Below are positions 48,748 through 57,393 of a stretch of DNA of 64,000 bases, piece after piece; within the stretch, counting starts at the first letter, position 1, and each line of letters begins with the position of its first letter. Both the position numbers and the translations under genes were made by a program. Under the pieces are notes generated by a model, which searched no databases, was not told the DNA's origin, and saw nothing but the letters and a program-made list of their open reading frames with translations. This DNA comes from Pseudomonas sp. S35 (GTDB lineage Bacteria; Pseudomonadota; Gammaproteobacteria; Pseudomonadales; Pseudomonadaceae), in assembly GCF_009866765.1 (NCBI RefSeq), contig NZ_CP019431.1, forward strand, positions 620,001-684,000, in the 5' to 3' direction.

Positions 48748-49365
48748 TCAGGCGGCAGTGGTCAGCAGGCCTTGGCGTTCGATAAAGGCGACGATTTCAT
48801 CCAGGCCGACACCGGTTTTCTGGTTGCTGAACACAAAAGGTTTACCGTTGCGCATGCGTTGGGTGTCGCTGTTCATCAGCTCCAGCGAAGCGCCGACCAG
48901 CGGCGCGAGGTCGATCTTGTTGATCACCAGCAGGTCGGATTTGCAGATGCCGGGACCGCCTTTGCGCGGTAGCTTGTCGCCAGCCGAGACATCGATCACA
49001 TAGATCGTCAGGTCCGACAGCTCCGGGCTGAACGTGGCCGACAGGTTGTCCCCACCGGACTCCACCAGGATCAGGTCCAGGCCGGGAAAGCGACGGTTGA
49101 GTTGGTCCACCGCTTCCAGGTTGATCGAGGCGTCCTCACGGATGGCCGTGTGCGGGCAGCCGCCGGTTTCCACGCCGATGATGCGCTCCGGCGCCAGGGC
49201 CTGGTTGCGCACCAGGAAGTCAGCGTCTTCGCGGGTGTAGATGTCGTTGGTGACCACCGCCAGGTTGTAGCGATCACGCAGCGCCAGGCACAGGGCCAGG
49301 GTCAGGGCGGTCTTGCCGGAGCCCACCGGGCCACCGATGCCGACGCGCAGGGGTTGTGTGTTCAT
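48748..49365 (-). CDS. ureG: Urease accessory GTPase UreG
   Basis: SIMIBI-class GTPase of 205 residues that powers nickel insertion into urease with UreE, UreF and UreD/H. P-loop GGPVGSGKT at residues 11-19, the metal-site motif [13 protein letters not shown] (Cys and His), and the base-recognition motif NKID. It lies 12 bp after ureF. No ureABC or ureD genes are in the window; in P. aeruginosa they also lie elsewhere (PA4864-PA4868). Confidence 0.97.
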   Translation of the reverse strand: MNTQPLRVGIGGPVGSGKTALTLALCLALRDRYNLAVVTNDIYTREDADFLVRNQALAPERIIGVETGGCPHTAIREDASINLEAVDQLNRRFPGLDLILVESGGDNLSATFSPELSDLTIYVIDVSAGDKLPRKGGPGICKSDLLVINKIDLAPLVGASLELMNSDTQRMRNGKPFVFSNQKTGVGLDEIVAFIERQGLLTTAA

Positions 49366-49377
49366 GGGTTTTTTCTC

Positions 49378-50052
49378 CTAGGAACGGAACAGGCGGCTGT
49401 ACTGGCGCTCGTGGGCCATGCACGCCAGGGACAGGCCGAAGGCGGCGCTGCCGAAACGGTGGGGGTCGATGCGGCTGGCGTCCTGCTGGGCTTGTTGCAG
49501 CAGGGGCAACAAATCGCTGGTCAGGCGCTGGGCGGCTTGCTGGCCCAAGGGCAGGGTTTTCATCAGCACGGCCAATTGGTTTTCCAGCCAGCTCCATAGC
49601 CAGGCGGCGAGGGCGTCGTCGGCGCTGATGGTCCAGGCGCGTGCAGCCAGGGCCCAGCCCAACGCCAGATGAGGCTCGCTGCGTTGCTCAAGAAAGGTGC
49701 GGGCTTGGTTGTCCAGTTCCGGCAGACCGTTGAGCAGTTGTTGCAGTGAGTAGCCCATTTGACGGCTCTCTTGATACAGCTCGCGAGTCTCTCGGCTGGC
49801 TTGGTGCTCTTCGCACAATTGCGCGAGTGTCGGCCAATCCTGCTCGGCTGCGGCGCGGCAATGGGCGAGTAGCAGCGGCGCTTCGAAGCGTGCGAGGTTG
49901 AGCAGCAACTGGTCACTGATCCACCGCCGCGCGCTGGCGGCATCGTTGACGCGGCCATTCTCCACGGCCATCTCCAGCCCTTGGGAATAGCTGTAGCCGC
50001 CAATCGGCAATTGCGGACTGGCCAGACGCAGCAGCGCCCAGGCTGGGTTCAT
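49378..50052 (-). CDS. ureF: Urease accessory protein UreF
   Basis: All-helical nickel-chaperone and GTPase-regulator subunit of 224 residues. [27 protein letters not shown] is the typical N-terminus (quoted here in part: [18 protein letters not shown]). It binds UreD and recruits UreG to apo-urease. The ATG overlaps the ureE stop by 4 bp, so the two are coupled. Confidence 0.96.
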   Translation of the reverse strand: MNPAWALLRLASPQLPIGGYSYSQGLEMAVENGRVNDAASARRWISDQLLLNLARFEAPLLLAHCRAAAEQDWPTLAQLCEEHQASRETRELYQESRQMGYSLQQLLNGLPELDNQARTFLEQRSEPHLALGWALAARAWTISADDALAAWLWSWLENQLAVLMKTLPLGQQAAQRLTSDLLPLLQQAQQDASRIDPHRFGSAAFGLSLACMAHERQYSRLFRS

Positions 50053-50549
50053 ACACGTACGCCGAACTGGTGCAGCTTGGGCGGATAGTTGAAATCTTCA
50101 TCGCCATGACGTGAGTGATGATGGCCGCCGCCATAGGCACCGTGCTCCGGCTGGAACGGTGCTTCGAGGGTTTCGGTATGAGCGCCCAGTTGTTCGAGCA
50201 TGGCTTTGAGCACGTAGTCATCGAGCAAGCGCAGCCAACCGTCTCCCACCTGTAAGGCGACGTGACGGTTGCCAAGGTGATAAGCCGCGCGCGTCAGTTC
50301 AAATGCGCTGGCGCAGGTGACGTGCAGCAGCTGTTCAGGGCGTGCGCACACGCGTACGACACGTCCGTCCTCAGCTTGTAGGAACTCACCATCGTGCAGC
50401 GGCGGCTGGCCGCGCTCCAGGAACAGGCCGACGTCTTCACCGTCGGCACTGAAACAGCGCAGGCGGCTCTTGCTGCGGGCTTCGAAATTCAGCAGCAGCT
50501 CAGCGGCCCAGAGGGCTTGGGGGGCGATTCGGCGGTGGATCACCAGCAT
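50049..50549 (-). CDS. ureE: Urease accessory metallochaperone UreE
   Basis: Nickel-carrying dimer of 166 residues. The N-terminal peptide-binding domain and the metal-binding domain ([19 protein letters not shown]) are clear. The C-terminal tail has a modest His cluster ([16 protein letters not shown]), shorter than the 15-residue His tail of Klebsiella UreE. First gene of the ureEFG-ureJ group. Confidence 0.96.
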   Translation of the reverse strand: MLVIHRRIAPQALWAAELLLNFEARSKSRLRCFSADGEDVGLFLERGQPPLHDGEFLQAEDGRVVRVCARPEQLLHVTCASAFELTRAAYHLGNRHVALQVGDGWLRLLDDYVLKAMLEQLGAHTETLEAPFQPEHGAYGGGHHHSRHGDEDFNYPPKLHQFGVRV

Positions 50550-50878
50550 CAGGAAGCTTCCAGCTATGAGCGATAACAGAGCTAGAGCAAGGGGCTTGCC
50601 AACGACGCATTGCGTAGGAATTTACTGTAGGTGCTCGCGATTGTGCCACTCAACAGGGCGTCCACGCCTTCAGTGATGCTTGTTTATGGTGCGTTATCGG
50701 GTATTTGGCACCGAATGGGGGCGTTCCGTGCTGGAGGCCTGAGGGGCGTGTCTTTACCGAGCTGTATTTTTGGCGTTTTCGGATTAGTCCTACCCGCTCT
50801 GCAGATTTGGCGTTCATCTGCTTACGTGTCAGATCATTAGGATCTACCCCGTGCTAAAAATCCACGGTGGGTTCCATC
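50550..50878. other. Intergenic region without a recognisable gene
   Basis: 329 bp between divergent ureE and the NlpC/P60 gene. No ORF with a ribosome-binding site, no REP and no clear hairpin were seen. It should hold the promoters of both flanking genes. Confidence 0.6.
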
Positions 50879-51421
50879 ATGTTTAAGTCAATTTTGTGTT
50901 TATTCATTTTCAGTCTTTATCTGGTCACGTCGTCCTCCTCGGCCAATATTCAACAGCGCACGATCGCCGCGCCTGTCCAGATCGCAACGCCTCTGCAGAC
51001 CTTGCAATCGCTGCCAACGCTGCCAATGCGGCCAGCTATCGACGATGTGATTGACCGCGCCCATGAATTGCTGGGCACGCCGTATAAATGGGGAGGCAGT
51101 AGCGTGGAGCAGGGTTTTGACTGCAGCAGCCTGCTGGTCTACCTGTTCAAGACCGAAGCCAACATCCGCATCCCCCGCACCACGGCGGCCATGCATCGCT
51201 CAAACGCGAAGACGATCAAGCGCAGCGCCCTGAAACCCGGGGATGCGGTGTTCTTTAAAGGTAACGGGCACAATCAGATCAGCCATGTCGGCCTGTATAT
51301 AGGCGAGGGCAAGTTCATTCATTCGCCGCGTGCGGGCAAGACGGTACGTATCGATTCGCTGAGCAACCGCTACTGGAACAAAAACTACACCACGGCCAAG
51401 CGCTTTCATAAGCCGGGCTGA
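50879..51421 (+). CDS. Secreted NlpC/P60 family cell-wall hydrolase
   Basis: Small C40-type peptidase of 180 residues. The N-terminal signal peptide is MFKSILCLFIFSLYLVTSSS, then a short linker and the catalytic domain: Cys in FDCSSLLVYLF, His in SHVGLYIGEGKFIHSP and the LGTPYKWGGSS opening motif. The family cleaves peptidoglycan stem peptides (gamma-D-Glu-meso-DAP or similar). Start chosen at ATG 50879; GTG 50867 is in frame. It stands alone between ureE and desT. Base use seems slightly more A/T-rich than its neighbours. Confidence 0.9.
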   Translation: MFKSILCLFIFSLYLVTSSSSANIQQRTIAAPVQIATPLQTLQSLPTLPMRPAIDDVIDRAHELLGTPYKWGGSSVEQGFDCSSLLVYLFKTEANIRIPRTTAAMHRSNAKTIKRSALKPGDAVFFKGNGHNQISHVGLYIGEGKFIHSPRAGKTVRIDSLSNRYWNKNYTTAKRFHKPG

Positions 51422-51426
51422 CGGGG

Positions 51427-52059
51427 CTACTCGGTGCTGCCCAGGCCTTGCCAGTGCTTGAGGCCGATAAAAATGAAGCGCAACTGCTGGGTGATTTTTG
51501 CCTGGGGCGTGAGGTGAGCCGGCAGTGCCTGTGCCGGCGGGTCGATGATATCGGGCAGGGTAGCGAACACGCTTTTGACAATCAGGTCGGCCATCACGTG
51601 CAGCCCTTCAGCGCTCAGGTGTTGCAACTTGGGCATAAGCATCAGGTCGGCGGCCAGGTCGCGGGTGATGTCTTCGCGCAGGGCGCCGATGGCTTGGCGA
51701 ACGGCCAGGCAACCGCCGTATTGCTCGCGAGCCAGGAACAGAAATTGCGAACGGTTGGCCGAGACCACATCCAGAAAGATCCGCACGGACGCATCGATAA
51801 TGCCGCCCATCACGAATTCGTTGTGGCGCACCAGCCGAATGGTGGCGCGAAAGGTCTGGCCGACTTCACTCACCAACACGAGTCCGAGCTGGTCCATGTC
51901 GGCAAAGTGGCGATAGAAGCCGGTGGGCACAATGCCGGCGGTCTTGGCCACTTCACGCAGGCTAAGGCTGCCAAACCCACGGCCACACTCCATCAGATGG
52001 CGGGCTGCGTCCATCAGGGCGAGGCGGGTCTGTTGCTTCTGTTCGGCGCGGGGCAGCAT
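51427..52059 (-). CDS. desT: TetR-family fatty-acid regulator DesT
   Basis: TetR repressor of 210 residues. In P. aeruginosa DesT (PA4890) senses the acyl-CoA pool and controls the desaturase genes desCB and fabAB; it sits beside ureEFG there as here. The start is ATG 52059 (MLPRAEQKQQTRLALMDAA); the longer frame is not conserved. Helix-turn-helix: SLREVAKTAGIVPTGFYRHF. Here the divergent desCB genes are missing; the neighbour is a repeat-protein gene. Confidence 0.88.
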   Translation of the reverse strand: MLPRAEQKQQTRLALMDAARHLMECGRGFGSLSLREVAKTAGIVPTGFYRHFADMDQLGLVLVSEVGQTFRATIRLVRHNEFVMGGIIDASVRIFLDVVSANRSQFLFLAREQYGGCLAVRQAIGALREDITRDLAADLMLMPKLQHLSAEGLHVMADLIVKSVFATLPDIIDPPAQALPAHLTPQAKITQQLRFIFIGLKHWQGLGSTE

Positions 52060-52168
52060 GGGCGGGTGGGCTTTGTCGGCAAGTACAGCGACGCACTCTA
52101 GCAAAACAGCTTCATGGGCGTCGAACTTGGCGGGAGGCGTTGCGTGACAGGTTCTACAAAAAGTCAAA

Positions 52169-52195
52169 AGCCCGATCGACTGATCGGGCTTTTTT
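52169..52195. terminator. Bidirectional terminator
   Basis: The stem AGCCCGATC/GATCGGGCT with a GACT loop is flanked by A- and T-tracts. It ends the repeat-protein gene (minus strand) and shields desT. Confidence 0.85.
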
Positions 52196-52211
52196 CTGGG
52201 CCACCACTGAG

Positions 52212-52694
52212 TTAGCTCTGTGCTTGATGTTGTTCTTGCAGGCGATCCGAACCGTCTTCGGCTACGGCATTGCGTTCCAGCAGGCGATCAGCACCGTCTT
52301 CGGCTACGGCATTGCGTTCCAGCAGGCGATCAGCACCGTCTTCGGCAACAGGGTTGCGTTCCAGCAGGCGATCAGCACCGTCTTCGGCTACGGCATTGCG
52401 TTCCAGCAGGCGATCAGCACCGTCTTCGGCAACAGGGTTACGTTCCAGCAGGCGATCCGAACCGTCTTCGGCAACGGCGTTGCGTTCCAGCAAGCGATCA
52501 GAACCATTTTCAGCGACAGCGCCTTTGGCGTAGTCACGGCTCTCGTCTTCTTGCGAACCGCTGCGAGCCAGGGTTTGGCTGAAGTGCACGGCGTCGGCTT
52601 TGACTTGTGGGGTGACTTGCTCGGCGGCTGGCAGGGCAAAAGCGCTGGAAGCCAGAACGGACAACAGGACGGTAGCGAGTACTTGGCGTTTCAT
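52212..52694 (-). CDS. Secreted protein with seven 14-residue repeats
   Basis: Exported protein of 160 residues. Start ATG 52694 (MKRQVLATVLLSVLASSAFA), a Sec signal peptide cut before LPAAEQV, with an AAGGAG site. After a 38-residue spacer come seven tandem repeats of the form AVAEDG(A/S)DRLLERN (residues 59-156), then QAQS. The repeats are acidic/basic and likely helical or disordered. Pseudomonad proteins with AE(D/G)G(S/A)DR repeats are often annotated as phage infection proteins, but I know of no proven function. Confidence 0.75.
   Translation of the reverse strand: MKRQVLATVLLSVLASSAFALPAAEQVTPQVKADAVHFSQTLARSGSQEDESRDYAKGAVAENGSDRLLERNAVAEDGSDRLLERNPVAEDGADRLLERNAVAEDGADRLLERNPVAEDGADRLLERNAVAEDGADRLLERNAVAEDGSDRLQEQHQAQS
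52227..52520 (-). repeat. Seven tandem 42-bp repeats in the secreted protein gene
   Basis: Seven in-frame 42-bp copies that differ at a few positions: Ala/Pro at position 1, Ser/Ala at position 7, and a diverged last copy ending LQEQH. The near identity suggests recent expansion by slippage or recombination. Confidence 0.9.
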
Positions 52695-53040
52695 GATGGG
52701 TTGCTCCTTGGGAGGGCGATAAAGTGGGTACAGGGCTAATGCTACTCTTGATAAGTCGATATAAAAGTTCATAAACACAATGGTAATAATCAACAGAATT
52801 GATTGTTCTCGCCGGGGGCTCTAGATCGCGCCTCTCAAGCACGCGGTTTTGCACTGTGGTGGGTATTTTCGACACGAACCTGGGTAACAATGGTGCGTCG
52901 TTGATGATCGGATCTGTCTGAATGATCAGGAAAATGGCTTTTTGCGACTAAATTGGCCGTCGGGTTAAACCCCACGACGGTTTGCCAGTCGTACCCTTAT
53001 GAGCTGTAGTTCAGCTAGTCGTGTTGAGGAGTCCTGTGCA
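52695..53040. other. Intergenic region between divergent genes
   Basis: 346 bp with no gene, REP or strong hairpin recognised. It should contain the promoters of the repeat-protein gene and the AsmA-family gene. Confidence 0.6.
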
Positions 53041-55110
53041 ATGACGCGCACTCGTAAAATTGTCGCTTGGAGCTGCGCCAGCTTCGTTCTCTTAATCGCT
53101 GTGGTGGTCCTGGTCCTGGTGTTCTTTGACTGGAATCGCATCAAGCCGCCCCTCAATGCCAAAGTCTCCGAAGAGCTGCATCGCCCGTTTGCCATCAATG
53201 GCAACCTCGCCGTGGTGTGGCAGCGCGAGCCCGATGAGGGCGGCTGGCGTGCCTGGGTGCCGTGGCCCCATGTGATTGCCGAAGACCTGAGCCTGGGCAA
53301 CCCCGAGTGGTCGAAAAAGCCGCAAATGGTCACGCTGAAAAAGGTCGAGCTGCGTATTTCACCCCTCGCGCTGTTGGTGCAGCGCGTGGTGATCCCGCGT
53401 ATCGACCTCACCGAACCGAGCGCCGAACTGCAGCGCCTGGCCGACGGCCGCGCCAACTGGACCTTCACATTCGATCCCAAGGACCCGGACGCCGAACCCT
53501 CCAACTGGGTGGTGGACATTGGTGCCATCGGCTTCGACAAAGGCCACGTGACCCTCGACGACCAGACCCTCAAGACCCAGCTCGACGTGATCATCGACCC
53601 CTTGGGCAAACCGATCCCCTTCGGTGAAATCGTCGGCGACGCGGATGCCAAGAAGGCCCTGGAAAAAGGCTCCGCGCCCCAGGACTATGCGTTCGCCCTC
53701 AAGGTCAAAGGCCAGTACCACGGCCAGAAGCTCGACGGCACTGGCAAGATCGGTGGCCTGCTGGCCCTGCAGGACGCGGCCAAGCCATTCCCGCTACAGG
53801 CCCAGGTCAAGATCGCCGACACCAGCATCGCCCTGGCCGGCACCCTGACCGATCCGCTCAACCTCGGCGCCCTCGACCTGCGCCTCAAGCTTTCCGGCAG
53901 CAGCCTGGGCAATTTGTACCCGCTGACCGGCGTCACCCTGCCGGACTCGCCGGCCTACGCCACCGACGGTCACTTGATCGCCAAGTTGCACGAGGCCAGC
54001 GGCGCGTCCTTCCGCTACGAGAACTTCAACGGCAAGATCGGCAACAGCGACATCCACGGCAACCTCGGCTACGTCGCCAGCCAGCCACGGCCCAAGCTCA
54101 GCGGCGCGCTGGTGTCCAACCAGTTGCTCATGACTGACCTTGCGCCGCTGATCGGCGCCGACTCCAACGCCAAGCAAAAGGCCCGTGGCGGCGAGAGCAA
54201 GCAGCCGGCGACCAAAGTGCTGCCAGTGGAAGAGTTCCGCACCGAGCGCTGGCGCGACATGGATGCCGACGTTGAATTCACCGGCAAACGTATCGTGCAC
54301 AGTGCCGAGTTGCCCTTCACCGACCTCTATACCCACCTGGTGCTCACCGACGGCGAACTGAGCCTGGAGCCCCTGCGTTTCGGCGTCGCTGGCGGCAAGC
54401 TCGATGCGCAGATCCGCCTGAATGGCCGCATCACACCAATGGAAGGTCGCGCCAGGCTGACCGCACGTAACTTCAAGCTCAAGCAACTGTTCCCGACCTT
54501 TGAGCCGATGAAAACCAGCTTCGGTGAACTCAACGGCGATGCCGATATTGCCGGGCGCGGCAACTCCGTCGCCGCGCTGCTGGGCAGTTCCAACGGTGAT
54601 CTGAAGATGCTGATCAACGATGGCGCCATCAGCCGTGGCCTGATGGAAATCGCCGGGCTCAACGTCGGCAACTATGTGGTGGGCCGCCTGTTTGGCGACA
54701 AGGAAGTGAAGATCAACTGCGCGGCGGCGGACTTCGGCATCAAGACCGGCCTGGCAACCACGCGGCTGTTTGTGTTCGATACCGAGAACGCCATCATCTA
54801 CATCGACGGCACCGCGAACATGGCTACCGAGCAGTTGGACCTGACCGTCACACCGGAATCGAAGGGCTTTCGCCTGTTCTCCCTGCGTTCGCCGTTGTAC
54901 GTCAACGGCCCATTTATCAAGCCCAATGCGGGCGTGAAAGCCATCCCCCTGGCCCTGCGTGGCGCAGGCATGGTGGCACTGGGTGTGATCGCCGGCCCGG
55001 CGGCTGGGTTGCTGGCGCTGGTCGCCCCAAGTGGCGGCGAGCCCAATGAATGCGCACCGCTGTTGCAACAGATGAAGGAAGGCAAGGCGCCGAAGACGGT
55101 GAAAGGCTGA
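53041..55110 (+). CDS. AsmA family protein
   Basis: Inner-membrane-anchored periplasmic protein of 689 residues. Start ATG 53041 (MTRTRKIVAWSCASFVLLIAVVV, given in part) with GAGGAG upstream; a single N-terminal membrane anchor is followed by the AsmA core (FDWNRIKPPLNAKVSEELHR) and the C-terminal DUF3971-type beta repeat region (LTDGELSLEPLRFGVAGG, GDLKMLINDGAISRGLMEI). AsmA-like proteins are implicated in phospholipid transport to and outer-membrane homeostasis of the envelope. Single gene with its own terminator at 55131. Confidence 0.9.
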   Translation: MTRTRKIVAWSCASFVLLIAVVVLVLVFFDWNRIKPPLNAKVSEELHRPFAINGNLAVVWQREPDEGGWRAWVPWPHVIAEDLSLGNPEWSKKPQMVTLKKVELRISPLALLVQRVVIPRIDLTEPSAELQRLADGRANWTFTFDPKDPDAEPSNWVVDIGAIGFDKGHVTLDDQTLKTQLDVIIDPLGKPIPFGEIVGDADAKKALEKGSAPQDYAFALKVKGQYHGQKLDGTGKIGGLLALQDAAKPFPLQAQVKIADTSIALAGTLTDPLNLGALDLRLKLSGSSLGNLYPLTGVTLPDSPAYATDGHLIAKLHEASGASFRYENFNGKIGNSDIHGNLGYVASQPRPKLSGALVSNQLLMTDLAPLIGADSNAKQKARGGESKQPATKVLPVEEFRTERWRDMDADVEFTGKRIVHSAELPFTDLYTHLVLTDGELSLEPLRFGVAGGKLDAQIRLNGRITPMEGRARLTARNFKLKQLFPTFEPMKTSFGELNGDADIAGRGNSVAALLGSSNGDLKMLINDGAISRGLMEIAGLNVGNYVVGRLFGDKEVKINCAAADFGIKTGLATTRLFVFDTENAIIYIDGTANMATEQLDLTVTPESKGFRLFSLRSPLYVNGPFIKPNAGVKAIPLALRGAGMVALGVIAGPAAGLLALVAPSGGEPNECAPLLQQMKEGKAPKTVKG

Positions 55111-55130
55111 TCGTCGAAATTGTCAGAAAG

Positions 55131-55154
55131 GGCGACCCTTTGGTCGCCTTTTTT
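55131..55154 (+). terminator. Intrinsic terminator after the AsmA-family gene
   Basis: GGCGACC-CTTT-GGTCGCC stem followed by six T residues, 20 bp after the stop. Confidence 0.9.
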
Positions 55155-55288
55155 ATCGGGGCGCCGTAAGTATGATCCTTGTCTTGTGTAGCTCATTTCT
55201 GAAGCGCTAAAACCGCCCCTGATTCCCCTTACACCTCCTGGGTTGCCTTCCTATAGTCGACCGCCACAGTCACTTGGAGGTGTAATCC

Positions 55289-56269
55289 ATGCAGGGAGCC
55301 TACGCATTTATCAATGAGCGACCACAGCCGTATCCACTGCTCAAGCTCAGTCTTTCTCTTAGCCCTTATACGCAAACAAAGTTCGACATCGTCAACCAAC
55401 ACATCCGCAATGTGGTGGTCTTGCCGGGGCAGTTGGTGATCATTCCTGATGCGCGTACAGCGTCTTGCACCGCTGAAGAAGCGCAACTGATGCGCGCTGC
55501 GCAGAACATAAAACATGCGTTGCTGGCGCATTCCGCAGTCGATCATTTTTTGATCAAAAACTACGATCTACTACAGCTCATCATGACCAACGCTTCGATC
55601 GGTGTCGGGAGTGCCAGCAGTGCCTGGAGTAAGCATCTTGTGGCTATCGAGAGGACACTTCAAGAAATCGACGTTTTACATAAGCAGTACTTGAGCAAGG
55701 GCACAACGGCCGCGAGGGATGAATTTCTGGCTAAACGCAGGATGTTGTTTGCAAAGCTGGAGGAGCAGCTCTCGGGTATGGCTCGTTTTGGTACGGGCTT
55801 GAAAAATGAAGGGTCGATAAAAAAAATGTTGGGTATTTCTACTAAAAGCTATTGGCATCACGGTGAAATTCGCGAATACGAACAGGCAGTCAAACGCCTC
55901 GCCAAGGCTTCGCAGATATTGAAGAAGGGCACCTATATCGGTATAGCACTGGATGTTGGAGTGACTGCGTTGGAAATAACGGAGGCGTGTTCAGCCGGAC
56001 GTGAGCATGAATGTAATCGGGCTAAGTTTGTGGAGGGAGGGAAGCTGGTGTTAGGAGTCGGTGGCGCCGCTTACGGGGGATACGCAGGCTTGGGGGTTGG
56101 GGTCGCCGTATGTGCCGCTGTCTTTGCCATACCTACCGCCGGAGCGAGTGCGCTGGGCTGTGCCATTGTGGGGGCGGCCATTGGGAGCGTCGCCGTGGGT
56201 AGTTTGGGAAGCCACGCTGGTGAGCAAATAGGAACCCGCCTTTATGAAATTTCAGGAGTTGGAAAATGA
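55289..56269 (+). CDS. Putative membrane-inserting toxin with LysM-like N-terminus
   Basis: Protein of 326 residues, not matched to a named family. A strong TTGGAGGTG site precedes ATG 55289. The first 54 residues end in VVLPGQLVIIPD, which resembles the end of a LysM peptidoglycan-binding repeat. A charged helical middle follows (65-210). The C-terminal region (about 253-310) is a glycine-rich hydrophobic stretch (VGGAAYGGYAGLGVGVAVC, AIVGAAIGSVAVGSLGSHAG) like glycine-zipper segments of pore-forming effectors. Its stop overlaps a small membrane-protein gene by 4 bp. Base use is clearly more A/T-rich than the flanking core genes, indicating acquisition. Toxin function is inference. Confidence 0.6.
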   Translation: MQGAYAFINERPQPYPLLKLSLSLSPYTQTKFDIVNQHIRNVVVLPGQLVIIPDARTASCTAEEAQLMRAAQNIKHALLAHSAVDHFLIKNYDLLQLIMTNASIGVGSASSAWSKHLVAIERTLQEIDVLHKQYLSKGTTAARDEFLAKRRMLFAKLEEQLSGMARFGTGLKNEGSIKKMLGISTKSYWHHGEIREYEQAVKRLAKASQILKKGTYIGIALDVGVTALEITEACSAGREHECNRAKFVEGGKLVLGVGGAAYGGYAGLGVGVAVCAAVFAIPTAGASALGCAIVGAAIGSVAVGSLGSHAGEQIGTRLYEISGVGK

Positions 56270-56622
56270 TGTCGGAGTCCATCGGCATATGGTCGGGTGT
56301 GTTGATGCTGCTGAGTTTTCCATTAAATTTTTATGTCATCTATACAAAGCTTGAAGAGGCCGAAGACTATCTAAAATTCAGCTCATTCATTGTGACGTTC
56401 AAATACAGGTTCGGCGTCGGCCCGTTTGGTGGCAAGTTGAAACGTTTCTTCGTGATCGCCCTTGTCATCCTAATTCCGAGTTTTTTCCAATGGCGGCACC
56501 TTGTACTTGTTGAGGATGTGAAGCGTATCCCAAGACGTCTCAAACTTTGGATAGTAGTTCCCTACCTGCTCACTATGTCTTCCTTCGTCGGAATGGCGTT
56601 ATCGTGGCTTCTGACTGGATGA
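56266..56622 (+). CDS. Small membrane protein, possible immunity partner
   Basis: Protein of 118 residues with three hydrophobic helices (IWSGVLMLLSFPLNFYVIY, FFVIALVILIPSFF, LWIVVPYLLTMSSFVGMALS) and a basic cytoplasmic loop (FGGKLKRFF). It begins inside the stop of the preceding gene (ATGA). No family recognised. The coupling and membrane location suit protection against a membrane-targeting toxin. A bidirectional terminator follows directly. Confidence 0.6.
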   Translation: MMSESIGIWSGVLMLLSFPLNFYVIYTKLEEAEDYLKFSSFIVTFKYRFGVGPFGGKLKRFFVIALVILIPSFFQWRHLVLVEDVKRIPRRLKLWIVVPYLLTMSSFVGMALSWLLTG

Positions 56623-56632
56623 CGGTCAGGCA

Positions 56633-56676
56633 AAAAAATGGGGGGAGCCGGTTAACCGGCTCCCCCCCCTCTTTTT
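56633..56676. terminator. Bidirectional terminator
   Basis: The perfect 26-bp palindrome GGGGGAGCCGGTT/AACCGGCTCCCCC is flanked by AAAAAAA on the left and a T-tract on the right, ending both the pair above and the convergent bacterioferritin-like gene. Confidence 0.92.
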
Positions 56677-56686
56677 GCGCCGCTAT

Positions 56687-57217
56687 TTACAGACTTTCGA
56701 GAATATCCGCCATATCGTCCGCATGCTCTTCTTCCTGCGCGAGGATCTCCTCAAACAGGCGGCGAGTGGTCGGGTCTTTGTCGCCGATGTATTGGATGAT
56801 CTCTCGGTAGCTGTCCACCGCGATGCGCTCGGCCACCAGGTCTTCGTAGACCATTTCCTTCAAGGTATTGCCGGCCACGTATTGCGCGTGGGAGTTCTTC
56901 GACAGCAGGTCGGGGTTGAACTCCGGCTCGCCGCCCAGTTGCACGATGCGTTCGGCGAGTTTGTCAGCGTGCTCGGCTTCCTGGGTGGCGTGCTCCAGGA
57001 ATTCCTCGGCGGCGACGGCGGCTTTTACGCCGCTGGCCATGAAGTAGTGGCGCTTGTAGCGCAGCACGCAGACCAATTCGGTGGCCAGCGACTCGTTGAG
57101 CAGGCGGATGATCTCTTTGCGGTCGGCGTCGTAGCCTTCGGTCACGGCGCCGTTTTCGACGTTCTGGCGGGCGCGGCTGCGCAGGGTCGCAACGTCAGTC
57201 AAATGTGCTTCAGTCAT
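56687..57217 (-). CDS. Bacterioferritin-like (ferritin-like di-iron) protein
   Basis: Ferritin-like four-helix protein of 176 residues, equivalent to P. aeruginosa PA4880. Di-iron ligands of the fold are visible: Glu in LLNESLATELVCVLRYKRHY, ExxH in EEFLEHATQEAEHADKLAE and EEILAQEEEHADDMADILE near the C-terminus. Such proteins store iron or detoxify hydrogen peroxide like Dps. The start is ATG 57217 (MTEAHLTDVATLRSRA) with GGAG upstream. Convergent with the toxin-like pair. Confidence 0.88.
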   Translation of the reverse strand: MTEAHLTDVATLRSRARQNVENGAVTEGYDADRKEIIRLLNESLATELVCVLRYKRHYFMASGVKAAVAAEEFLEHATQEAEHADKLAERIVQLGGEPEFNPDLLSKNSHAQYVAGNTLKEMVYEDLVAERIAVDSYREIIQYIGDKDPTTRRLFEEILAQEEEHADDMADILESL

Positions 57218-57393
57218 CTCAATCTCCTGGTGCTAATCCGGTTTTGCGCCACGCTCTGCCGGCGTGATCGCTCCAAGTTGTGAGTCCCAGGCAACGCAAA
57301 AAGTTTTATCGGATTTATCCCCAGCGTCATCAGGCCGACTTGACGGTGGGCTAGGCTGCACGGCAGGTGTTCAGTTTCGAGGACGTTCGCGTC

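Noticed and set aside
52140..52739. Plus-strand repeat-containing frame opposite the secreted repeat protein
   Set aside because: The repeats appear in every frame because the DNA is repetitive; only the minus-strand frame has a signal peptide and ribosome-binding site.
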